From Hyphomicrobium sp. (GTDB lineage: Bacteria > Pseudomonadota > Alphaproteobacteria > Rhizobiales > Hyphomicrobiaceae): 64,000 nt of DNA. Each line of letters opens with the position of its first letter. The first letter of the stretch is position 1. The position numbers and the translations under genes were made by a program. Below the pieces are notes generated by a model that saw nothing but the letters and a program-made list of their open reading frames with translations, searched no databases and was not told the origin of the DNA. This document shows positions 54,706 to 63,860 of the stretch, one piece after another. The stretch is taken from positions 583,560 through 647,559 of the forward strand of contig JALHMJ010000001.1 of assembly GCA_022844105.1 (NCBI GenBank). Reading direction: 5' to 3'.

Positions 54706-54847
54706 GCCGGGCTTATTGCCCGGCGATGCGTCGCCTGCTGCCACACCCAACTCCGGCCCTCGGCCGCCCGCCCGTAAATTTCGTTCCAGTCTTGCATCCT
54801 TCGGACCGTGAACGCCAGCCTCGGCTTTGGCCGAGCGGTCGGGTGCG

Positions 54848-55537
54848 TCAGCGCTGCGACCAGACCTGGCGTTCGGCCGGCGGGAGATCGGTTGCTGTGA
54901 TGCGTCCATCGCGGTCGAGATCGAGGCGCATAAAGCGGAAGCGCGCATCGGCCGTGTACTCCTCCAACGTCACCTTGCCGTCACCGTCGCGATCGAGGGC
55001 ATGCATGCGGCGCCTCTTGGCGAATTCGGTTTCTTCGGCGCGGCCGGTGTCATATTCGGCTTTTTCAACGACGCCATCGGCATTGCGGTCGTAGAATGAG
55101 AACATGAGCTGCTGCCGTTCGGCGCGAGCATTCGGGCGACCCTGTCGACCGTCGGTTGCAACGGGGGCGGCTTCGAACTCCGCCTTTGTCAGCTTACCGT
55201 CCGAGTTGGTGTCGAGACGAACCAGAACCCGCTCCATGCGGCGCTCCTGTCGCTGCTGTCGAAAGCCGAGGGGGGCCTGCCCCAGTTCAGCGGAATCGAG
55301 GCTGCCGTCACCGGTCTTGTCGCGCTTGGTGAAGGCTTCGACGCGGCGTTTCAAAAACTCGTCAATGGTGACGGCGAGGTCCTTGTCGGCGTCGAAGCCT
55401 TTCAAACCTTGCGCACCGCGTGCGGCCGGCCGCTTGGTGTCTGCCGATTTAGCGTCATTCCCGACTGCGGCCATAGCGCCAGCCGCTCCTGCCGCCAGCA
55501 AAACCCCTGTTAGAAAAATGCCTGCCGTCCACCTCAT
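54848..55537 (-). CDS. exported EF-hand protein
   Basis: A 229-residue product with signal peptide (MRWTAGIFLTGVLLAAGAAGAMA). At least five EF-hand calcium loops are visible: DADKDLAVTIDE, DKTGDGSLDSAE, DTNSDGKLTKAE, DRNADGVVEKAE and DRDGDGKVTLEE, with a sixth weaker DLDRDGRITATD. It is predicted to be a periplasmic calcium-binding protein. It lies directly upstream of the ECF sigma gene on the same strand, so it may be part of that regulatory unit or a target of it. Confidence 0.92.
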   Translation of the reverse strand: MRWTAGIFLTGVLLAAGAAGAMAAVGNDAKSADTKRPAARGAQGLKGFDADKDLAVTIDEFLKRRVEAFTKRDKTGDGSLDSAELGQAPLGFRQQRQERRMERVLVRLDTNSDGKLTKAEFEAAPVATDGRQGRPNARAERQQLMFSFYDRNADGVVEKAEYDTGRAEETEFAKRRRMHALDRDGDGKVTLEEYTADARFRFMRLDLDRDGRITATDLPPAERQVWSQR

Positions 55538-55640
55538 ACCCGTCCTCCGCCGGCTGACCGCGGAGCCCAGCGCGCCGCGTTCACATGAGATGACGGCTCA
55601 CTGCGGAAAACCCGTCGCGAGAATTCAAATTTTTCTGCCG

Positions 55641-58586
55641 TCAGACGACCAGCCGGTCGAAGCGGGCGTGGTTGGCTGTCAGAATTTCTTTGAGTTTTAT
55701 CTCCAAGGCCTCAAACGTCGGGCTATCGCCGGCGCGGGCGGCCAGTTCCTTGAGGCCCTTTGGCGCCACGGCGGGGTCGAAAATCCCGTCATTGCACAGA
55801 CGGAGGATCTGGGTCAGATCGTGGATCAACCGCGTCCCCGCGATCAACGCCTCCGCTTCGCTAAGGGCGAGACAGCCCGTGTCCCCCAGCTTCTGGAAGG
55901 CGCGGCACGTGTTCTGGTCGAGCACGGCGGGGTGGCTTGCCGCGTGGATCAGTTGCAAATACTGGGCGATGAACTCCAGATCGACCAGCCCGCCCCGCAC
56001 CTGCTTCAAGTCCCAGAGACGGTCGGTTCCTTTTTCAGCTGCGATGCGGGCGCGCATGTCGCGCACATCAGAGGCTACCTTTGCGCGGTCGCGCGGGGAT
56101 ACGAGCGTGTCACGGATCGCGGCTTCCACTTTGTGGCGCAGATCGGTCGATCCGCTGACGACGCGGGCCCGGGTGAGCGCGAGATGCTCCCACGTCCAGG
56201 CGTCTTTTGTCTGATAGGCGAGGAAGCCGGAGAGCTGCGTTGCAACCGGCCCCTTCTGGCCGGAGGGTCTGAGGCGCAAATCGACATCGTACAGCATGCC
56301 TTCGGCCGTCGGCGCGGTGAGCGCGGTGACGAGGCGCTGCGTCAGGCGGCCATAATACTGGCTTGGCGCCAAGGGGCGTTCACCATCGGATTGGTTCGCC
56401 GCCGGGTCGAAGTCATAGATGACGATGAGATCGAGATCGGATGAAGCCGTCATTTCGCAGCCGCCGAGTTTGCCCATGGCAATCACCGCCGCGCCGCCAC
56501 CCGGCACTCGACCGTGCGCGCTTTCGAGATCGGCTTCGACAACGGCATGCATGGCGGCAATCAGCCGATCGGCAAGGAGCGCATATGCGCCGCCGGCCTG
56601 GCTGGCGTTGATACTGCCGGAAAGAATTTTCACGCCAATGAGGAATGACTGCTCGCTGCCGACGATGCGGGCGCGATCGAGAACGTCTTGCTGGTCGGTC
56701 GCGGTGCCGACTTCGGCGGCAATGGCCGCGTCGATTTCATCGGCCGATGGCAGCACCGCAAGTGCGCGCGGATCGATAACGGCATCAAGCAGGCGGGGAC
56801 GTTTGGCCAAGACGCGGGCGAGGCGCGGGGCGGTTCCCATGATGTCGGCGACCAGACGCAGCAAGCCGGGATTGGCGCGCAACAGTGAAAAGAGCTGCAC
56901 GCTGCCGGGCAGTGCCGCCAAGAAGCGGTCGAAGCCGGCGAACGCACGGTCCGGATCGGCCGTGTCGGCGAGTGCCGCAATCAATGACACTTGCACTTCT
57001 GTTAAAAGCTCACGTGCGCGTGGGGATCGGACTGCGGGATAGCGGCCATGATGCCAACCGCGCACCGTCGCCAAAACCTGGGACGGTTGAGATAACCCCA
57101 TTTTCTTTAACTGCGCGGCCGTTTCGGGATCGTCGATCTGGCCAGCGAACACCATGTTCGCGCCGTCGCCGGTCAGTTCGGGGGCGTTCTCGAACAGTTC
57201 GCGATAGTGGCGCTGCACGCCTTCCAGTGTGGTGATGTAACGGCGGGCAAAGCTCGGCAGCGTGGGTTCGCCGCAGAAACGGGCGAGGCGCGACAGCGCG
57301 GCTTCGTCAGAGGGCAATTCATGCGTCTGCTCATCGGCGACCATCTGCACGCGATGTTCGATGCCGCGCAGTTCCAGATAGGCTTCGGTCAGGCCGACGC
57401 GCACGTCGGGCAGGATCCACTTGCGCGCTTCCAGGCACAGAAGCGCATCGAGCGTCCGGCGCACGCGCAGATCGCGCTGCCGCCCGCCGGCGATCAGCTG
57501 CTGCGTTTGGGCAAAAAATTCAATCTCGCGGATACCACCGGGTCCGAGCTTCACGTTGTGGCCGGCGACTCCGATGTTGCCAAAACCGCGGAAGGCATGG
57601 ATCTGCCGCTTCATCGCGTGAATATCTGCGATCGCGGCATAGTCGAGATGACGCCGCCAGATGAAAGGCGACAATTCGGCGAGCAGCCGTTCGCCGGCTT
57701 CGATATCGCCGGCCACCGGCCGCGCCTTGATCAGGGCCGCGCGCTCCCAGTTCTGGCCGAAGCTCTCATAGTAGTTCATCGCCGCGTCGGTGGAGAGAGC
57801 CACCTGCGTTGCGCCCGCGTCCGGACGCAGGCGCAAATCGGTGCGGAAAACATACCCATCCGCGGTCCGCTCATCGAGCAGCCGCACGAGATCGCGCGTG
57901 ATGCGAACGAAGAACGGCGAGGGTTCGATCGACGGCTTCAAACGGGCGCGCGACAGGTCATAGAAAACAATGAGATCGATGTCGCTGGAGTAGTTGAGTT
58001 CGGCGGCTCCGTATTTACCCATGCCGAGCACGATGTATCCCGAACCCGCGCCGGCGCACGCGACGTCCACCTCGATGTCGCCGCGTCTGGCAGCCTGCCG
58101 GAAGAGGAAGTCGACACAGGTACGCACCGCCGCATCGGCGCACTTTGTCAGGACCTCGGTGACCGTCATCACAGGCCAGACCCGGCCCAGATCGGCCAGC
58201 CCACTGAGCAGCGCCACCTCCGATTTGTAAACACGGACACGGCGCATGGCGGCCGGCATGTCGTTCAGCGCCGCCATGTCACTATAAAGGTTGCGCGTCA
58301 GATCGGCGAAGTGGCGCGAAGGATCGGCGGCCAAGATGCGTTGCAGACGAGACGGGTCGCGGCGGATCAAACCCTTGAGATAGGACGATCCTGCAAAGAC
58401 ACCGCCGATAAAGCTCGCCAGTCGCTCGTCCGTGAGCCAGACACGAAGCTGCGTCACATCGGGCACGCCGGCAAGTTCCTCGGCCAGCGCCGCAACGTCC
58501 ATCCTTCCGCTGCCATTGTCGTCATCGAGCGGGCCGGGCCGAATACGCTCCGCCAGGGCCTCGCGCTCAGCGCTCGCTGCCTCCAC
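55641..58586 (-). CDS. glnE: bifunctional glutamine synthetase adenylyltransferase/deadenylylase
   Basis: GlnE controls glutamine synthetase by adding and removing AMP in response to PII and glutamine. The 981-residue product has both nucleotidyltransferase halves: the N-terminal adenylyl-removing site AAELNYSSDIDLIVFYD and the C-terminal adenylylating site CEMTASSDLDLIVIYDFD. The GTG start at 58586 has GGGGAG upstream. It follows feuQ with a 33-base gap on the same strand, as in other Hyphomicrobiales, and may be read from the same transcript. Confidence 0.96.
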   Translation of the reverse strand: MEAASAEREALAERIRPGPLDDDNGSGRMDVAALAEELAGVPDVTQLRVWLTDERLASFIGGVFAGSSYLKGLIRRDPSRLQRILAADPSRHFADLTRNLYSDMAALNDMPAAMRRVRVYKSEVALLSGLADLGRVWPVMTVTEVLTKCADAAVRTCVDFLFRQAARRGDIEVDVACAGAGSGYIVLGMGKYGAAELNYSSDIDLIVFYDLSRARLKPSIEPSPFFVRITRDLVRLLDERTADGYVFRTDLRLRPDAGATQVALSTDAAMNYYESFGQNWERAALIKARPVAGDIEAGERLLAELSPFIWRRHLDYAAIADIHAMKRQIHAFRGFGNIGVAGHNVKLGPGGIREIEFFAQTQQLIAGGRQRDLRVRRTLDALLCLEARKWILPDVRVGLTEAYLELRGIEHRVQMVADEQTHELPSDEAALSRLARFCGEPTLPSFARRYITTLEGVQRHYRELFENAPELTGDGANMVFAGQIDDPETAAQLKKMGLSQPSQVLATVRGWHHGRYPAVRSPRARELLTEVQVSLIAALADTADPDRAFAGFDRFLAALPGSVQLFSLLRANPGLLRLVADIMGTAPRLARVLAKRPRLLDAVIDPRALAVLPSADEIDAAIAAEVGTATDQQDVLDRARIVGSEQSFLIGVKILSGSINASQAGGAYALLADRLIAAMHAVVEADLESAHGRVPGGGAAVIAMGKLGGCEMTASSDLDLIVIYDFDPAANQSDGERPLAPSQYYGRLTQRLVTALTAPTAEGMLYDVDLRLRPSGQKGPVATQLSGFLAYQTKDAWTWEHLALTRARVVSGSTDLRHKVEAAIRDTLVSPRDRAKVASDVRDMRARIAAEKGTDRLWDLKQVRGGLVDLEFIAQYLQLIHAASHPAVLDQNTCRAFQKLGDTGCLALSEAEALIAGTRLIHDLTQILRLCNDGIFDPAVAPKGLKELAARAGDSPTFEALEIKLKEILTANHARFDRLVV

Positions 58587-58619
58587 ACCGTCTCCCCTTG
58601 ATCTCCTGGGCCGGCGTCT

Positions 58620-60056
58620 TTACGCGCTGGTCCCCTGACTGGCGCGCGGGAGAACGAGGACGGCTCGCAGCCCCGGCGCGTTGTCTTCAAGACGTACCGT
58701 GCCGTGGTGGAGGCGCGCAACCGCCGCGACGAGGCTGAGGCCGAGACCCGTGCCGGGCTTGGTGCGGCTCGCCTCCAAACGGACGAAGCGTTTCAAGGCG
58801 CGCTCGCGATCGTCCGCACTGATCCCTGGGCCGTGATCGGCGACGGCGATTTCAACGGCATCGGTTGTCGTCGTGAGCGAAACGGCGATTATCGGGGTTG
58901 CAATCGATCCATCCAACGACCCTTGTGGCTTGCTGTCTGACTTGCCTTCTGGCCGGCCGTACTTGATCGCGTTGTCGATCAGATTGGCGGCCGCCTGACT
59001 GACGAGGTGACGGTTGGCGACGATCTGCACGCCGTTGTCGGCAGCGACCGTCAGATCGAGGCCCTGCTCCTCGGCGACGGGTTCGTAGAATTCGGCGACG
59101 TCGCGGACAAGCTCAGCCAGATCGAAGGCTTCGGTGTTGCCCTCCAGCGCGCCGGCCTCAAGGCGTGCGACGAGCAACATGGCGTTGAACGTTTTGATCA
59201 GTTCGTCGGCTTCCTCGATGATCCGTTCGAGCCCGGAGCGATAAGCATCCGTATCGCCGCTTTCGCGCAGCGTTTGTTCGGCACGATTGCGCAATCGGGA
59301 GAGCGGCGTCTTGAGGTCATGGGCAATGTTGTCGGAGACCTCACGCAATCCGCTCATCAGTTGCTCGATGCGGTCGAGCATGGCGTTGAGGTTCTGGGCG
59401 AGGCCGTCGAGTTCATCATGGGTGCCGGCGAGGGGAACGCGCTGCGAAAGATCGCCAGCCATGATCTGGCGGCTGGCGGCATTGATCTGATCGATGCGGT
59501 TGAGAAGCAGGCGGCCCGCTCCTAATCCGCCGGCGAGGCCCGCGACCGACAGGAAGCCGAAGCCGACCAGAAAGATCGTACGCATCCGGTTGGCGAACAT
59601 GCGCTGTTCTTCGATATCGCGGCCGACCAAGAGCAGTGTCCCGTCCGAGAAAACGACCGGAACCGCAACGGCAAGGCGTGCATCTCCTGCTTCGCGCTCA
59701 TAGCGAAACGTGCCACCGCTTTCGCCGCCGCCCAATTCGGGGGGCAGGCGGCTGAGATTTCCAGCGCGTTTGCGACCTGAGCGGTCGGCGACGAAGTAAA
59801 GCCCTGGTCCCTCCGGCCGCGCGCGAACCTTGACGGCTTCGGCGACGGAAGCGGAGCCCGCTGCGGCTTCAACGTGGCGCAATTCCTGGACTTCAGCGCG
59901 CAGGCCCGACAGCACCTGCTCGGTCAGAAGATTGTTGGTCTGCCAGAACAGAAAGCCGACGATACCGGCCGCGGTGATAAGAAACGCTGCGATACTCAGC
60001 GCCGCGAGGCGGAATGGCGTTGACGTCCATGCAGACGCGCCAAGCTTATCCAGCAC
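58620..60056 (-). CDS. feuQ: sensor histidine kinase, FeuQ-like
   Basis: About 478 residues from a GTG at 60056 that lies inside the 3' end of the response regulator gene (11-base overlap). Two membrane helices flank a periplasmic sensor of about 115 residues (first helix LAALSIAAFLITAAGIVGFLF). A HAMP segment, the H-box SDNIAHDLKTPLSRLRNRAEQ and a full HATPase (NLIDNAIKYG, DHGPGIS, GTGLGLSLV) follow. Order degP-feuP-feuQ-glnE matches the Feu system of Rhizobium-type bacteria, which controls cyclic glucan export. The signal sensed here is not known. Confidence 0.9.
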   Translation of the reverse strand: MLDKLGASAWTSTPFRLAALSIAAFLITAAGIVGFLFWQTNNLLTEQVLSGLRAEVQELRHVEAAAGSASVAEAVKVRARPEGPGLYFVADRSGRKRAGNLSRLPPELGGGESGGTFRYEREAGDARLAVAVPVVFSDGTLLLVGRDIEEQRMFANRMRTIFLVGFGFLSVAGLAGGLGAGRLLLNRIDQINAASRQIMAGDLSQRVPLAGTHDELDGLAQNLNAMLDRIEQLMSGLREVSDNIAHDLKTPLSRLRNRAEQTLRESGDTDAYRSGLERIIEEADELIKTFNAMLLVARLEAGALEGNTEAFDLAELVRDVAEFYEPVAEEQGLDLTVAADNGVQIVANRHLVSQAAANLIDNAIKYGRPEGKSDSKPQGSLDGSIATPIIAVSLTTTTDAVEIAVADHGPGISADDRERALKRFVRLEASRTKPGTGLGLSLVAAVARLHHGTVRLEDNAPGLRAVLVLPRASQGTSA

Positions 60057-60726
60057 CGTCGCGTACCATGTAGCCGGCCCCGCGGACAGTGTGCAGCAGC
60101 GGCTTGTCAAAGTTCTTATCGATCTTGGAGCGCAACCGCGAGACGTGCACGTCAATGACGTTGGTCTGGGGATCAAAATGATAATCCCAGACGTTTTCCA
60201 ACAGCATCGTGCGGGTCACGACCTGGCCGGCGTTCTTCATGAGGTATTCGAGCAGGCGGTATTCGCGTGGCTGCAGCACAATCGGTTCGCCGCCGCGCGA
60301 GACACGATGCGAGAGTCGGTCGAGCACGAGATCGCCGACCACGTATTTCGTCACCTGTTCTTCGGGAATGGCACGGCGCGAAAGAGCTTCGATGCGGGCG
60401 AGAAGTTCGGTGTAAGCGTACGGCTTTGTCAGATAGTCGTCGCCACCAGCGCGCAGCCCCTTGACCCGATCGTCGACATCTCCCAGCGCCGAGAGGATTA
60501 AGACCGGCGTGCGCAAGCCACCGGTACGCAACGTCTTGACGACCGACAAGCCGTCCAGCTTGGGCAGCATGCGGTCGACGATCAGGACATCGTAAACGCC
60601 TGAATCGGCCATCGACAGACCTGTCTCGCCGTCTCCGGCCAGATCGGCGGCGTGTCCGCTCTCCTTCAATGATTTCTGGAGGAACTGAGCGGTCTCCCGG
60701 TCATCCTCAATCACCAGAACGCGCAT
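60046..60726 (-). CDS. feuP: OmpR-family response regulator, FeuP-like
   Basis: About 226 residues from the ATG at 60726 (MRVLVIEDDRETAQFL), preceded by GGGAGACC. The receiver has the phospho-acceptor D51 in LIVDRMLPKLDG and the conserved Lys in YLTKPYAYTELLARIEAL. The C-terminal OmpR/PhoB winged helix is complete (YLMKNAGQVVTRTMLLENVW, NVIDVHVSRLRSKIDK). Overlaps feuQ, so the pair is translated together. Assigned to FeuP by gene order. Confidence 0.92.
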   Translation of the reverse strand: MRVLVIEDDRETAQFLQKSLKESGHAADLAGDGETGLSMADSGVYDVLIVDRMLPKLDGLSVVKTLRTGGLRTPVLILSALGDVDDRVKGLRAGGDDYLTKPYAYTELLARIEALSRRAIPEEQVTKYVVGDLVLDRLSHRVSRGGEPIVLQPREYRLLEYLMKNAGQVVTRTMLLENVWDYHFDPQTNVIDVHVSRLRSKIDKNFDKPLLHTVRGAGYMVRDGAG

Positions 60727-60874
60727 GCTTGTCGGTCTCCCGGCCGCGAACACCACCCGGCCCTTCTCGTCGATGCAGTCTTGCATGATCCGCCACCAAT
60801 GGTCGAGGCGGCCGAATTCCTTCCGGAACATCGGCCGCCTCAGTTAACGGTCAGTCGAACCTGTAGACAGGCAA

Positions 60875-62464
60875 TCAGCCCTTCTTTTCTTCCTTGGCCA
60901 GTTCCTTCTTCAACTGAACGGCCACGAAGCGGGTGCGATCCTGCGACTTGATGCTCAACATGACGGCCGAGCGGCCGAGTTCCTGGACCTTGGCGATCTG
61001 TTTGGCAACGTCGCCGGGCTTGCCGACGCTCTCGCCCTGCACCTGGACAATGATATCGCCCGCGCGCAGGCCCTTTTCGGCCGCATCCGACGACGGCTCG
61101 ACCTCGGTGATGGCGACGCCTTCGGCATTCTCACCAGCTGTTGGGCCAACGGTCAGGCCGAGGAGCGCGAGCGATGTTTTCTCGATCTCCTTTTTCTCGA
61201 CGGGCTTGCCCTGCTCGAGCTTGGCCAGTTCATCGGTCGAACCGGGGAACATGCCGAGCGTGACCTTAACGCTCTCCGGCTTGTTGTTGCGCCAGACTTT
61301 GACGTCGACCGTCGTGTTGGGAGCGTAGTCGGCGATCTTGCGCGCAAGATCACGGCTGTCGGCGATCGCGTCCTCGTTCACCTGCATAATGGTGTCCTGG
61401 ACCTTCAGGCCCGAACCGGAAGCGGGACCGTTGGGCGTGATTTCGCTGACCAGCGCACCCTTCGCACCCGGAAGCCCGAGAGCGGCGGCCGTATCTTCGT
61501 CGACGTTCTGGATCTTGACGCCGAGCCAGCCGCGACTGACCTTGCCCTTATTTTTGAGCTGTTCGATCACTTCCACAGCGGTCTTGGCCGGCACGGCGAA
61601 CGCGATGCCGACATTGCCGCCCGAGGGGCTGAAGATCGCCGTGTTGACGCCGATCACTTCACCGTCGAGGCCGAATGTGGGACCGCCCGAGTTGCCGCGA
61701 TTGACGGCCGCGTCGATCTGCAGGAAGTCGTAGGGGCCCGAGCCGATGTCGCGGCCCAGAGCCGAGACGATGCCGGCGGTCACGGTGCCGCCTAGGCCGA
61801 ACGGATTGCCGACGGCAATCGCCCAGTCCCCGACTCGCACGGGCTTTTCTGCGAACTTGACGTGCGGGAATGTCTTCGACGATTTTATTTTCAGCAACGC
61901 GAGATCGGTCCGCGCATCGGTTCCGATCAATTCGGCGTCGATTTTCTCCTGGTCATCGAAGCTGACCTGAATTTTCGTGGCGCCTTCGACAACGTGATTG
62001 TTGGTCACGACGAAGCCGTCGGGAGTTATGACGAAACCGGAGCCCTGCGCCTGCTGCGGGGGACGCGGCGTCTGGGGTGCGTTGCGGAACTCCTTGGGCA
62101 AACGCTTGAAGAATTCATAGAACGGGCTGTCCTCGGGAATGTCGGGGAAGCCTTCGGGCAGACCGCGCGGGTCCGAGTTTTCAGCCGTCTTCTCGCCAGT
62201 GGAAACGACGGAGATCGACACGACTGACGGCTTCACCTTTTCGATAAGGTCGGCGAATGACAGCGGCGCGCGACCGTAGGGCGTTTCGATCGTGGCGGTG
62301 TCGGACTTCAACTGGGCGATCGCCGGCGTCAGCACCGGCCATGCGGTCAGCAAGCCTAGGCCTGCCACTGCGCCAACAATCGCAACCCGGCGGCGGCGCG
62401 GAGCGGCTGGCGCGAGACTTGCTGATCGGGCACCTGACGGACTGGCAGGGTTAGGCGTGGTCAT
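60875..62464 (-). CDS. degP: Do-like periplasmic serine protease
   Basis: A 529-residue DegP/MucD-type protease and chaperone of the periplasm. An N-terminal signal anchor (RRRRVAIVGAVAGLGLLTAW) precedes the trypsin-like domain with H157 (TNNHVVEGA), D187 (ARTDLALLKIK) and S259 (NRGNSGGPTFG), then two PDZ domains (about residues 305-400 and 430-520). ATG at 62464 with GGAGGTTCCCCA upstream. It is upstream of feuP by 148 bases, in the order known from other Hyphomicrobiales. Confidence 0.96.
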   Translation of the reverse strand: MTTPNPASPSGARSASLAPAAPRRRRVAIVGAVAGLGLLTAWPVLTPAIAQLKSDTATIETPYGRAPLSFADLIEKVKPSVVSISVVSTGEKTAENSDPRGLPEGFPDIPEDSPFYEFFKRLPKEFRNAPQTPRPPQQAQGSGFVITPDGFVVTNNHVVEGATKIQVSFDDQEKIDAELIGTDARTDLALLKIKSSKTFPHVKFAEKPVRVGDWAIAVGNPFGLGGTVTAGIVSALGRDIGSGPYDFLQIDAAVNRGNSGGPTFGLDGEVIGVNTAIFSPSGGNVGIAFAVPAKTAVEVIEQLKNKGKVSRGWLGVKIQNVDEDTAAALGLPGAKGALVSEITPNGPASGSGLKVQDTIMQVNEDAIADSRDLARKIADYAPNTTVDVKVWRNNKPESVKVTLGMFPGSTDELAKLEQGKPVEKKEIEKTSLALLGLTVGPTAGENAEGVAITEVEPSSDAAEKGLRAGDIIVQVQGESVGKPGDVAKQIAKVQELGRSAVMLSIKSQDRTRFVAVQLKKELAKEEKKG

Positions 62465-62558
62465 TGGGGAACCTCCATCGAACGAGCCACTAGGGCGTCA
62501 CAGTTGACTTATGGCGTCGGGCCTTACGGCCGCCTTTCGGCCGCCTTAAGAGTTGTTA

Positions 62559-63860
62559 ATGAAGGAACGTCGCGTGGCTAACGCGCAGGTTTCACAGCGG
62601 GCGGACCGCGTGCCGAACAAAAACACTTTAGTTGCCCATGCGCTGTCGTCCGGCACCAGGCCCTGGCTTGTGCTGGCGGGCCTCATCGCGTTTTGCTCAG
62701 CCATGACACCGGCCCTCACAGCCCTCGCCGGATCGATCGCCTCATATCGAGACATGCCGCCCCGGCCGCTTTTGCCGGTTGCGGTTTTCGGCGCCGACGA
62801 TCGAACGCTGCTGCCGGTCCGCATGAAGGCGCTCGAAGAAAAGATCGGCATGCTTTACGAGCCGCGCAGCCGTTCGGTGTGCACGGCCTTCTGCATCGAT
62901 GAGACGACGATCGCAACCGCCGCGCACTGCCTGTATCGCACGCGCGGCGAACATCCGCTGCCGCTCGCAAACATGACATTCCGGCTGTCGTCGATGCCAC
63001 AACGGGCGGCGGGGGTGCGTATCGCCGGGGCCACAAGCGGCGCGGCTGAGCAAAACGTCATGACGGGCACGACAAGCCTCTCGACCAAGCCGCCGATCGA
63101 CGCCACGCGCGACTGGGCCCTGGTACGCCTTGCCTCTCCCGCGTGCAGTAAAGGCGGGCTTGCGCTGGCGCGGCGAACTCCGGCTGAACTGACGGGAGTC
63201 GAGGGTGCGCGGCCGCTCTATCAGGTCGGCTATCATGGAGATTTCGGTCATTGGCGGCTGACGCTCAGCCCGCCGTGCGGCGTGCGCCGGCCCGGACGGA
63301 GCGCAGGCGGGCGCGTCATTGCGGGTGATTTCGCCGACGCGAGCGCTCTCATCTTGCACACGTGCGACACGGGCGGCGCGTCGTCGGGTTCGCCACTTTT
63401 GATCGACGGGCCGCACGGTCCCGAAGTCGCGGGCATCAATGTCGGCACCTACCTGCAATCACATGTCCTGACACAGGCCGGCGAAGTGCTGCATCGCTAC
63501 CGATCCGATACGGTCGCCAACACGGGCGTCAGCACACTGGCGTTCATCGATCAGCGCGACTTGTTTCAACGCGCGCACGTCCTTGAGAAGCGGGCGGAGA
63601 TCAAACGGGTGCAGCAGGCGCTCATCGCAACCGGTCATTATCGGGGTGATGCGACGGGACGCTATAACGTTGAGCTGCGTGAGGCCATCGGAAGGTTCGA
63701 GACCGCCGAGCGGCGGACGCGGACCGGCATCGCCAGTGCCGATCTCCTGCGGCGCCTGGAAGCCGTTGTTGCCGGACACGCCGGCAGTGCGGCTTTCGAA
63801 CCGGCCTCCGAGGAGCTTGTAACGGGAAGCGTCCCGCGACCGCGGCCGTCGCAGCCCTAA
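62559..63860 (+). CDS. trypsin-like protease with C-terminal peptidoglycan-binding-like domain
   Basis: About 433 residues (ATG at 62559). A hydrophobic signal or anchor lies at about residues 35-60 (LVLAGLIAFCSAMTPALTALAG). The serine-protease triad appears complete: His in IATAAHCLYR (about 123), Asp in ATRDWALVRLA (about 185) and Ser in DTGGASSGSPLL (about 276). Near the C-terminus, VQQALIATGHYRGDATGRYNVELREAI resembles a peptidoglycan-binding-1 domain. A long insertion and four to five cysteines (SVC, AFC, AHC, PPC, HTC) are unusual. It is divergent from degP and convergent with the ccmH-like gene. Confidence 0.85.
   Translation: MKERRVANAQVSQRADRVPNKNTLVAHALSSGTRPWLVLAGLIAFCSAMTPALTALAGSIASYRDMPPRPLLPVAVFGADDRTLLPVRMKALEEKIGMLYEPRSRSVCTAFCIDETTIATAAHCLYRTRGEHPLPLANMTFRLSSMPQRAAGVRIAGATSGAAEQNVMTGTTSLSTKPPIDATRDWALVRLASPACSKGGLALARRTPAELTGVEGARPLYQVGYHGDFGHWRLTLSPPCGVRRPGRSAGGRVIAGDFADASALILHTCDTGGASSGSPLLIDGPHGPEVAGINVGTYLQSHVLTQAGEVLHRYRSDTVANTGVSTLAFIDQRDLFQRAHVLEKRAEIKRVQQALIATGHYRGDATGRYNVELREAIGRFETAERRTRTGIASADLLRRLEAVVAGHAGSAAFEPASEELVTGSVPRPRPSQP

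Noticed and set aside
57207-58601. 464-codon open frame antisense to glnE
   Set aside because: It lies entirely opposite conserved GlnE sequence; long antisense frames are expected in GC-rich genomes.
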